NCBI GenBank assembly: GCA_019163375.1
Contig: JAFLKK010000009.1
Coordinates: 248,001 to 312,000 of the forward strand
DNA from: Paludibacter sp.
GTDB taxonomy: Bacteria > Bacteroidota > Bacteroidia > Bacteroidales > Paludibacteraceae
Direction: 5' to 3'
DNA: 64,000 nt
Position 1 is the first letter of the stretch. The number at the start of each line of letters is the position of its first letter. Both the position numbers and the translations under genes were made by a program. The notes under the pieces were generated by a model. The model was not told where the DNA came from. It ran no database searches and saw only the letters and a program-made list of their open reading frames with translations. Of the stretch, positions 47,444 to 58,559 are shown piece by piece.

Positions 47444-50400
47444 ATTTCAATTCCATTAGGTACGATTGGAAGCGTAGCTCAGGCGTTTGCCGTCGATAGT
47501 AAACATATATTTCAATTCCAGTAGGTACGATTGGAAGCAATAACTATTGACTCAGGTAAGGAAACTTTACAAGATTTCAATTCCATTAGGTACGATTGGA
47601 AGCTAATCTGCTCATAACGAGAGATTAGCTTTTTTAAAATTTCAATTCCATTAGGTACGATTGGAAGCATCTTCTTCCGGTGGAACGGACATTATCATAA
47701 CATTTCAATTCCATTAAGTACGATTGGAAGAAATAGCCGGCTGTCAACCCGCATTGCTCAAGCTCATTTCAATTCCATTAGGTACGATTGGAAGGCTATG
47801 CCGTTGCCCGCTGCCATCTTAGCGATAATTTATTTCAATTCCATTAGGTACGATTGGAAGAAAGGCATTGAATACAAAAAAGAAGTGGTTACGAAATTTC
47901 AATTCCATTAGGTACGATTGGAAGCTTTTCTGACCATAAAGATAGCCGGCGAAACCGGATTTCAATTCCATTAGGTGCGATTGGAAGTAATACAAATAAA
48001 AAAAAGCCGCGTTTCACAACGATTTCAATTCCATTAGGTGCGATTGGAAGTCCGTACCGATAACGAAGAGAAAGTTTTCTACTTGATTTCAATTCCATTA
48101 GGTGCGATTGGAAGTGGCTGCGTTTTCCAAAGTAACAATAACATTACTATTTCAATTCCATTAGGTGCGATTGGAAGACCACTTTCGGCAGGGCGATGTT
48201 CTTTTATACCGTATTTCAATTCCATTAGGTGCGATTGCAAGAAACGGTTTTTTAGTGTCGACCGCGTCCTTTGCTTGATTTCAATTCCATTAGGTGCGAT
48301 TGGAAGAAATTTCACTTGCAGAAGGTACAAATCAAATCCTTATTTCAATTCCATTAGGTGCGATTGGAAGAGGATCATAACCCATCACTAAACAAAAGCA
48401 TCTACCATATTTCAATTCCATTAGGTGCGATTGGAAGCAAAGCTTCGATACCACTTTTGCCAATCTTCCTCATTTCAATTCCATTAGGTGCGATTGGAAG
48501 CAATTCTCTTAAATTTGTGAATAATGATTTTCATTATTTCAATTCCATTAGGTGCGATTGGAAGTGGCTCGCTCTTCAGTGTTGAAACTGGATAACCTTA
48601 TTTCAATTCCATTAGGTGCGATTGGAAGCTTCTTTTTCGAGTGATTCGCACGGCTCCTTAACTTTATTTCAATTCCATTAGGTGCGATTGGAAGGCATCT
48701 ATGAACGGGGCTGAGATCATGTCAATGTCTTATTTCAATTCCATTAGGTGCGATTGGAAGTTTTCGTATGCTTTCAATCTCCTTCAATATTTTCTTATTT
48801 CAATTCCATTAGGTGCGATTGGAAGCATCCTCGTACTGCTTAATGGACTCGTTGTTTATCTATTTCAATTCCATTAGGTGCGATTGGAAGACCTTTATGA
48901 AAACGAAGACCCTCGATTCTCTTTTACATTTCAATTCCATTAGGTGCGATTGGAAGTTTGGAGTTTACAATCCCCTTGGAACGGTTTTACTGTATTTCAA
49001 TTCCATTAGGTGCGATTGGAAGTCCGAAAAGGCTGATGTAGATAGTAAATATTCTGCAATTTCAATTCCATTAGGTGCGATTGGAAGAATACGGCTTTCA
49101 AAGGCATTATTGAAGCACTTGGATTTCAATTCCATTAGGTGCGATTGGAAGAGTTATTTCAGGAAATGATGGTGCGGCTAAGAAATATTTCAATTCCATT
49201 AGGTGCGATTGGAAGCCAGCAAGTTACGACAACACGATTAGTTTTTACAAATTTCAATTCCATTAGGTGCGATTGGAAGTTGCGACATGGTTGCTGACTG
49301 CTTTTCGTATGCACATTTCAATTCCATTAGGTGCGATTGGAAGCGTATTCACTAGCACACGAGATACCTTTTCATTGTATTTCAATTCCATTAGGTGCGA
49401 TTGGAAGTGCCATTTACTCAAATCATTACTATACTTTTTCCCATTTCAATTCCATTAGGTGCGATTGGAAGCTATCTCGGCCACGTCGTCCGTAGTAGTA
49501 GATTTATATTTCAATTCCATTAGGTGCGATTGGAAGTGATTACTCAATTGCTTCATACTTACAATATCGTATTTCAATTCCATTAGGTGCGATTGGAAGA
49601 AATTGTAACTCAAGCTTATTATTACATTCAACCTTATTTCAATTCCATTAGGTGCGATTGGAAGCTATTCTCATTTTTTTAATCTTATGTATAATTTTAT
49701 TTCAATTCCATTAGGTGCGATTGGAAGGATTTGATAGATACGGTTCATCCGCTATAACTGGATTTCAATTCCATTAGGTGCGATTGGAAGTTTTTGAGGT
49801 TCTTCAGCACTGGATCCTTCCAAAATTTCAATTCCATTAGGTGCGATTGGAAGATTACCCCCCCATATATGAAGATTTGAACTACTTGTATTTCAATTCC
49901 ATTAGGTGCGATTGGAAGGAGTACTGAAAGTGTGTCCTACTTATCAAAAATTTCATTTCAATTCCATTAGGTGCGATTGGAAGAACTGCATTTTTACTTA
50001 CTCTGTGTCCTTTAAAAAATTTCAATTCCATTAGGTGCGATTGGAAGTGGATGCCGACCTATTGTTTGCGCCGCATGAAACGTAATTTCAATTCCATTAG
50101 GTGCGATTGGAAGGGGTCGGTCGATTTTAGACCAACCCTCTTTATTAAATTTCAATTCCATTAGGTGCGATTGGAAGTTGGCAATATCGACATTTTTTAA
50201 TCAATGTATTACATTTCAATTCCATTAGGTGCGATTGGAAGCGGCATCACCGACAAGGCAACGCTTGATATCCTGAATTTCAATTCCATTAGGTGCGATT
50301 GGAAGTTTGCTTGGTACGGTTGAACGCACCGGCATATTTGAATTTCAATTCCATTAGGTGCGATTGGAAGTACCCATCGTATCTGCGCTTGCATAGACCC

Positions 50401-53400
50401 GTTTAAAATTTCAATTCCATTAGGTGCGATTGGAAGGCCGTTTCTTTAAATCCCATACCAAGAGATTTACCACATTTCAATTCCATTAGGTGCGATTGGA
50501 AGTGTTTACTAAGTGATGTTCAACTTCCATTTCCATATTTCAATTCCATTAGGTGCGATTGGAAGGCTCGAGGGCGTGAATGTTCGTAAGGCTCTTACTA
50601 TATTTCAATTCCATTAGGTGCGATTGGAAGAATACGTAATTTCTAAACCGGTATAGTGGTATGTTATTTCAATTCCATTAGGTGCGATTGGAAGACATTC
50701 CCGGATAATAATGCATCGATCATCGCCAATTTCAATTCCATTAGGTGCGATTGGAAGGTTCTCCACCATGTACTAAGCAATGATCTATTTTTAAATTTCA
50801 ATTCCATTAGGTGCGATTGGAAGTTATTGATTAGGAAAATATTACTTGCTTTTATATCATTTCAATTCCATTAGGTGCGATTGGAAGCGATAACCCTAAA
50901 ATGGAGCGAGGAACGATTTACACATTTCAATTCCATTAGGTGCGATTGGAAGAGTTGTCACGCCAAAATCTGTCTTCAGTATTTTTTATTTCAATTCCAT
51001 TAGGTGCGATTGGAAGTCTGCATAGCATTCGACTACAATGGTAATATCAATATTTCAATTCCATTAGGTGCGATTGGAAGAAACCTTTTCATTCCTCATA
51101 TGCGCTCCCTTTCCCATTTCAATTCCATTAGGTGCGATTGGAAGTATTCCTGAAGGGAATATTACAAATCATATTATCCATTTCAATTCCATTAGGTGCG
51201 ATTGGAAGGTCTGTTTTACACAGGCGAGATTGTTACCGAAGAATTTCAATTCCATTAGGTGCGATTGGAAGACTTAGTGCTGCTAAGTATCGAAAAGAAT
51301 TACTCATTTCAATTCCATTAGGTGCGATTGGAAGCCTCCATGTGCTTACGCTTCATGTCGCGTATAGCTAATTTCAATTCCATTAGGTGCGATTGGAAGT
51401 GTCAATGCGAGCGTTTAATGCTTCGTTTTGTGCATTTCAATTCCATTAGGTGCGATTGGAAGTACAATGTGTGGGGTACAATGTACAACGCTCAAAAATT
51501 TCAATTCCATTAGGTGCGATTGGAAGCCCATTACGGCTTTGCTATAGTTCGATGAAGATAGATTTCAATTCCATTAGGTGCGATTGGAAGCTATCTTCGT
51601 GTCGCATAAGAAGCGTTATTCGTTTATTTCAATTCCATTAGGTGAGATTGGAAGGGTTTTATTTCGGTTGACGGTGGCTCCGGTGTTGGATTTCAATTCC
51701 ATTAGGTGCGATTGGAAGAATAGGATTACCATTTTCATCAAGTTGTGGAGTATTGTATTTCAATTCCATTAGGTGCGATTGGAAGATTTATTGAATGCAT
51801 CCAAAATCACTACTACAGTATTTCAATTCCATTAGGTGCGATTGGAAGTATTAAGCACTAATTAAAGTAATCATTCGTTTATGATTTCAATTCCATTAGG
51901 TGCGATTGGAAGTCATTGTGCTCCCATCGTATCTAACTGTAAATCCATATTTCAATTCCATTAGGTGCGATTGGAAGTCATTGTGCTCCCATCGTATCTA
52001 ACTGTAAATCCATATTTCAATTCCATTAGGTGCGATTGGAAGTAACCTTTTGCAATAAGAGAAGCTACTGTTACTGTATTTCAATTCCATTAGGTGCGAT
52101 TGGAAGAATGGTATCGCACGGTTGGAATATGGTTTTCACATATTTCAATTCCATTAGGTGCGATTGGAAGTCGTAAATTATTTAATTAGTAAAAGTGCTA
52201 GTACTAATTTCAATTCCATTAGGTGCGATTGGAAGGATGAAACGTATAGGATTAAGAATAATGGTTCTTTGATTTCAATTCCATTAGGTGCGATTGGAAG
52301 AAAAAAAATATATAGGCAATGCTGTAGAGGTAACCAATTTCAATTCCATTAGGTGCGATTGGAAGCATTTTTGTAATAAAGTAGCGTAGCGGTTATTAAT
52401 GATTTCAATTCCATTAGGTGCGATTGGAAGCTTTATGGCTAGCGAGTTTGCGCTTTCTTTACTTTATTTCAATTCCATTAGGTGCGATTGGAAGAAAGGC
52501 GGGTTAATGCCTCCACCGCCTGTCTGTGGCATTTCAATTCCATTAGGTGCGATTGGAAGTTGTTTTTGCTGAATTTGAAACTCCTTTCATTTCTGTATTT
52601 CAATTCCATTAGGTGCGATTGGAAGTAAATAATCAGTTAGTTGTGTAAATTCTACATCTGTATTTCAATTCCATTAGGTGCGATTGGAAGTCACTGTTTT
52701 TGCGTCAGTGAATTCTTCGGTTGAATTTCAATTCCATTAGGTGCGATTGGAAGTTAGGAAGCGGAGATATTCAAATCGTTTCAGGCGGATTTCAATTCCA
52801 TTAGGTGCGATTGGAAGATCTGAGGCTTACTAAAATGCTTGCCATAGGCCAATTTCAATTCCATTAGGTGCGATTGGAAGGTTTCTGTGCTCTGTAGCAT
52901 TACTAGAGAATAACATATTTCAATTCCATTAGGTGCGATTGGAAGAATGCTCCATGTATGGGGTGATTGGCAACTTCGAAATTTCAATTCCATTAGGTGC
53001 GATTGGAAGTAGAAGTACTTATCTTGTCTGCTGCTGGACACTAATTTCAATTCCATTAGGTGCGATTGGAAGATTTTCCAATTTACTGCCGGCGCTGAAG
53101 TACGTACATTTCAATTCCATTAGGTGCGATTGGAAGTTGTCGAAGCATCTTTTGTCTTGGTTCTTGGTTCTATTTCAATTCCATTAGGTGCGATTGGAAG
53201 GAGTAGCGTTGGTGCGTGGTATTGAAAGCTTATTATTTCAATTCCATTAGGTGCGATTGGAAGTAGCGAAATAACTAAAACTACAGGTACGTTTTTAGAT
53301 TTCAATTCCATTAGGTGCGATTGGAAGTTTTCTGCTTTTACAGTGAAGCGGTGTAATTCTCATTTCAATTCCATTAGGTGCGATTGGAAGTTAAAGCCTT

Positions 53401-56400
53401 TCCTGCTGCCATCTTCTGTTCTTCCATTTCAATTCCATTAGGTGCGATTGGAAGTCTCTTGTCGGATTTTCAAGACTTCGAGCACGAGATTTCAATTCCA
53501 TTAGGTGCGATTGGAAGTCAATTTTCTCTCCGGTCTCCAAGCTCCTTCTTAATTTCAATTCCATTAGGTGCGATTGGAAGAAAGCACAAGATTTATTAAA
53601 TATTGTATAATTGTTATTTCAATTCCATTAGGTGCGATTGGAAGATGTTTTGCGTATAGGCCTCATTCCAAACATCTGAATTTCAATTCCATTAGGTGCG
53701 ATTGGAAGATTTATTTTGTTTTCTTTGTTTTCTTAGATTGTTATTTCAATTCCATTAGGTGCGATTGGAAGGTGACATACATTTCGGATTTATAAACTCT
53801 AGGTTCATTTCAATTCCATTAGGTGCGATTGGAAGACCCTCGGACTGGCTAGATACAACGTCAGTAGCCTATTTCAATTCCATTAGGTGCGATTGGAAGT
53901 CGGAGTTTGTGGAGCTCTTCGACCGTGTGCTTGAAATTTCAATTCCATTAGGTGCGATTGGAAGAAAAGAACGCGTTCGGGTATAGCTTGTGCACGATCA
54001 TTTCAATTCCATTAGGTGCGATTGGAAGTGTTGAGGCCTAACTGTAGCGCGGCCCTGTAGCGCATTTCAATTCCATTAGGTGCGATTGGAAGTCCTTATC
54101 CAGTTCGAACCAAAATGGTTTCATGACTATTTCAATTCCATTAGGTGCGATTGGAAGTACTTTCATCCGACACGCGTAAACTTGATCTTGCCAATTTCAA
54201 TTCCATTAGGTGCGATTGGAAGGAACTAGAGCAGGCCAACAACGAGCTCCAACAACATTTCAATTCCATTAGGTGCGATTGGAAGCACAGCTAGCTAAAT
54301 TGCTCGTAAAAACTTACGGATTTCAATTCCATTAGGTGCGATTGGAAGTTTGTTCGAGTATTGTTAAACGCTCTTTGAAATACTTATTTCAATTCCATTA
54401 GGTGCGATTGGAAGTTTAGGTCGAACTGGTTCATCTGTTAATCATTTCTAATTTCAATTCCATTAGGTGCGATTGGAAGCACAACTTATAAACTTCGTCA
54501 AAACTTATTTGAATATTTCAATTCCATTAGGTGCGATTGGAAGAATAAACGCACCGCCTGACTGGACAATAGATGTTCATTTCAATTCCATTAGGTGCGA
54601 TTGGAAGTCCATATACCGGCAGCCTTAATAAATACTAAGTTATTTCAATTCCATTAGGTGCGATTGGAAGCAATGTCAGAGCGAAATTATCCCCACCTTT
54701 AGCGTATTTCAATTCCATTAGGTGCGATTGGAAGAATTATACCAAGTCAGTGGATAAGGTGTCTATTCAATTTCAATTCCATTAGGTGCGATTGGAAGCA
54801 TTGCTGCACTGACTGACTTCTTTTGCTCCCTTGTATTTCAATTCCATTAGGTGCGATTGGAAGGACTAGCGAAAGGGTATTTGGCAAGCGGAATTACTCA
54901 TTTCAATTCCATTAGGTGCGATTGGAAGAAACATAGTAGTCTTTGAATTTGAATGCGAAACCGATTTCAATTCCATTAGGTGCGATTGGAAGAGTACGAC
55001 AAAAAACACAAAAACGTAGTAACATCAATTTCAATTCCATTAGGTGCGATTGGAAGTCTGTTATCGTTGAGTTAGGCAACGGTACTTTTGTTATTTCAAT
55101 TCCATTAGGTGCGATTGGAAGTTTTTAGCTTAATGATCCACATCGCTGGTGCGAAATTTCAATTCCATTAGGTGCGATTGGAAGCAGCTATGGCATTGCC
55201 CCATATTTCACTCTCCGAAATTTCAATTCCATTAGGTGCGATTGGAAGCAAATTGCAAAGATGTTTTCTTTCAAGAGACCTACATTTCAATTCCATTAGG
55301 TGCGATTGGAAGTTTTTATATGTTTATTTATTCCCCTGGGGGTTCGATATTTCAATTCCATTAGGTGCGATTGGAAGACAGATAAGGAGATGGTAAGACA
55401 AATAAGATATATATTTCAATTCCATTAGGTGCGATTGGAAGCTTTGTGTGGTTTCAAAATCAATCGTGACATTTCTATTTCAATTCCATTAGGTGCGATT
55501 GGAAGTCGGTACTGTTTAGATGAGTAATCGAAACATCCCCATTTCAATTCCATTAGGTGCGATTGGAAGCGGTACTGTTTAGATGAGTAATCGAAACATC
55601 CCCATTTCAATTCCATTAGGTGCGATTGGAAGCATAAGCCCGGACACCGATAATACGCCGGTACTTCATTTCAATTCCATTAGGTGCGATTGGAAGCTGG
55701 ATCCAAACCAATGGGAGTGCACAATGGTACATTTCAATTCCATTAGGTGCGATTGGAAGACCCAAAGACAGTGGCCTCATGGGGTTTGAATCACTTATTT
55801 CAATTCCATTAGGTGCGATTGGAAGGCTTTTGAGACTGGAATACTAACCGATTGTGTGTTATATTTCAATTCCATTAGGTGCGATTGGAAGCTTTGTGAT
55901 GCTAACCTTCGTAATGCTAACCTTTGATTTCAATTCCATTAGGTGCGATTGGAAGTAGCCTTTAGCGATAAGAGAGGCGACTGTTACTATATTTCAATTC
56001 CATTAGGTGCGATTGGAAGTTTGATGTGGAACGGAAAAGGACGCTGCTATTTCGAATTTCAATTCCATTAGGTGCGATTGGAAGCTTCAAATGAAATTTG
56101 AATTGGTCGATTGATTGAAATTTCAATTCCATTAGGTGCGATTGGAAGTCCCCAAATCTAGTTTTTGTCAAAGCTGCTGGTGCAATTTCAATTCCATTAG
56201 GTGCGATTGGAAGAAGTTTTAGCGGAACAGTTACTGCATCTTCTTTTAGATTTCAATTCCATTAGGTGCGATTGGAAGCCTGATGCAATGAACGCTGTAG
56301 GGTTGTCAAACACGAATTTCAATTCCATTAGGTGCGATTGGAAGAACCAAATCTTGTAGATTTTTTAATTGCTCGGCATTATTTCAATTCCATTAGGTGC

Positions 56401-58081
56401 GATTGGAAGACGATTTTTCAGCAGTTCCGCAATGTTTTCCTGAGAATTTCAATTCCATTAGGTGCGATTGGAAGTGTTTTTCGCCTTGCAATAAAAGACA
56501 AATTTATTGAATTTCAATTCCATTAGGTGCGATTGGAAGATTTTAGCGTATTGACAACAAATCCAATTAAACAAATTTCAATTCCATTAGGTGCGATTGG
56601 AAGTTATTTCGCTTAAAAATGCATACCGTGTTAACTTCATTTCAATTCCATTAGGTGCGATTGGAAGCAGGAGCAAAAAACCCAAAAATAATTACAATTC
56701 AATTTCAATTCCATTAGGTGCGATTGGAAGAAGCACCGGAGCAACAAGAAGAAGAGGTTGACGGAATTTCAATTCCATTAGGTGCGATTGGAAGTTCCGG
56801 AACTTACTCCTTACGAAGATGTTACCGAATTTCAATTCCATTAGGTGCGATTGGAAGAATTTTAGCGTATTGACAACAAATCCAATTAAACAAATTTCAA
56901 TTCCATTAGGTGCGATTGGAAGTGACTTAAAAGCTCCGTAACTTTTCCGACTATCCTTATTTCAATTCCATTAGGTGCGATTGGAAGTTAAACTTTGGCG
57001 ATTTGGGAATGGCTCGGACAATATTTCAATTCCATTAGGTGCGATTGGAAGCCTTCTGCAAGGGTTTGCATTGCAAGTGTACTATATTTCAATTCCATTA
57101 GGTGCGATTGGAAGCAGTGTTAGTGCGAAGTTATCCCCACCCTTAGCATATTTCAATTCCATTAGGTGCGATTGGAAGATTGGATTGGCTCAAAATCAAC
57201 TTCAATGCTTTCAAATTTCAATTCCATTAGGTGCGATTGGAAGTGCAAACGTAAGGTCAAATCAAAAGTTTGGAACGTTATTTCAATTCCATTAGGTGCG
57301 ATTGGAAGTATTACTTGTGTCGACACCAGTAGTAGATAATCCTGATTTCAATTCCATTAGGTGCGATTGGAAGCAAATCCTGCTTTTCTTGCATCAGGTA
57401 TTATTTTATTTCAATTCCATTAGGTGCGATTGGAAGCATAAGCTAACAGGGGTTAAAGCTGAAATAGCAATATTTCAATTCCATTAGGTGCGATTGGAAG
57501 GTTTGCTTGGTACGATTGAACGCACCGGCATATTTAAATTTCAATTCCATTAGGTGCGATTGGAAGCGTAGATCCGTCGCCAGAGAATACACGATCGTAC
57601 TTATATTTCAATTCCATTAGGTGCGATTGGAAGAATAGTATTCAACTATCACACGACTCACTACCGGATTTCAATTCCATTAGGTGCGATTGGAAGATTT
57701 CTACGGTGGCTATCATTATCCATTTATTCCATATTTCAATTCCATTAGGTGCGATTGGAAGAGCTTTCAGGGTCAAAACAGTTGATTGTTTTTACACATT
57801 TCAATTCCATTAGGTGCGATTGGAAGCCGCTGCATAAGACCAAAACAGACAACCATAGCGAATTTCAATTCCATTAGGTGCGATTGGAAGAAATCCTGAA
57901 AGTACAATGACTATGCTTCAAAGTAATTTCAATTCCATTAGGTGCGATTGGAAGAGACTCTCCATCTGTATTTACCTTTTCCGGAAGATATTTCAATTCC
58001 ATTAGGTGCGATTGGAAGATATAGGCAATAGTATCAGCTTTGTTTGGTACATATTTCAATTCCATTAGGTGCGATTGGAAG
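47444..58081 (-). CRISPR. Very large type I-B CRISPR array, about 166 repeats
   Basis: A 29-bp repeat, on the plus strand ATTTCAATTCCATT followed by AGGTGCGATTGGAAG, occurs about 166 times by hand count, with spacers of about 34-38 bp (average period near 64 bp) and no interruption over 10.6 kb. On the minus strand the repeat ends ATTGAAAT, the usual 8-nt type I crRNA handle, so transcription is leftward from a leader at 58082-58292. Repeats 1-8 (47444-47924) carry GGTACG instead of GGTGCG, one with AAGTACG; further single variants end at 48241 (TTGCAAG) and 51654 (GGTGAG). These mark the old, leader-distal end at 47.4 kb. Open frames inside the array, encoding runs like FNSIRCDWK, are artefacts. 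Confidence 0.98.
47601..47635 (+). terminator. Spacer that forms a terminator facing hipA
   Basis: AGCTAATCT (47601-47609) pairs with AGATTAGCT (47622-47630), extended inward by CTC/GAG, and six T residues follow (47630-47635). Most of it is the third-oldest spacer; the first AG belongs to the repeat. It would stop plus-strand read-through from hipA about 200 bp past its end. On the minus strand no T run follows, so crRNA transcription should not be ended there. Confidence 0.5.
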
Positions 58082-58292
58082 CCGTCAATTACGGCTAAAA
58101 AAACAGCTGAATATCAGCTGCATAAAAATTTATTTTGTATCATTTTTTGTTTTTTTTGTTGTCGATGTGGAATGATACAAAAACTCCGGGACATCGACAA
58201 TATATATAGTTCGTTGATTTTCAATACGTCAAAGATCTCTTGTCGTATCTTTAAAGTAAAGATATGACGAATTATATCTAATCGACAAGTCA
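58082..58292 (-). promoter_or_regulatory. CRISPR leader with interlocked inverted repeats
   Basis: About 210 bp, AT-rich, between cas2 and the newest repeat. Next to the repeat, GCCGT (58081-58085) pairs with ACGGC (58091-58095), using the repeat's terminal base. CAGCTGA-ATA-TCAGCTG lies at 58104-58120. TTTTGTATCATT (58133-58144) pairs with 58171-58182, and TTGTCGATGT (58159-58168) with ACATCGACAA (58191-58200), so the two pairs interlock. TCGTATCTTTA near 58243 and TAAAGATATGA near 58257 form another stem. Expected roles are crRNA promoter and Cas1-Cas2 integration signals; no box is assigned. Confidence 0.7.
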
Positions 58293-58556
58293 CTACAGAA
58301 AATTGTCAGTGCTACAGCGCTCTTTTCCAATTACTTGTTTGTCTAACCATTTTTCTGTTCGTCCTGAAAAAATTATCAAACTATCTTCATCTTCATCCAT
58401 AAAATCTTTCGCTTTCAAAGTTAGTTCTTTTAATTTTACTTCCGAAATTTCGCCCTCAAAAACCGAATTCTGTATCCAGTTTAAGTATTTACGGCATAGT
58501 TTCAGCATTTTTCCAACGCGTTTCTCGCCACAATCGTACACTAATATTACATACAT
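58293..58556 (-). CDS. cas2: CRISPR-associated endonuclease Cas2
   Basis: 87 residues. The ferredoxin-like start MYVILVYDCGEKRVGKMLKL includes the conserved Asp8, and KYLNWIQNSVFEGEISEVKL is the typical second strand-helix of type I-B Cas2. Cas2 is the structural centre of the Cas1-Cas2 integrase. The gene is last in the cas operon, 3 bp after cas1 and directly before the leader. Confidence 0.94.
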   Translation of the reverse strand: MYVILVYDCGEKRVGKMLKLCRKYLNWIQNSVFEGEISEVKLKELTLKAKDFMDEDEDSLIIFSGRTEKWLDKQVIGKERCSTDNFL

Positions 58557-58559
58557 AGC

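Noticed and set aside
47889-58065. Many short frames on both strands within the CRISPR array, with recurring FNSIRCDWK, SIPLGAIG or LPIAPNGIEI
   Set aside because: They are translations of the repeat in its different frames; no independent start, family resemblance or codon signal.
47444-58081. Possible self-targeting spacers against the tra or hip genes in this window
   Set aside because: Scanning a limited set by eye found no match; a proper alignment of all spacers would be needed, so nothing is claimed.
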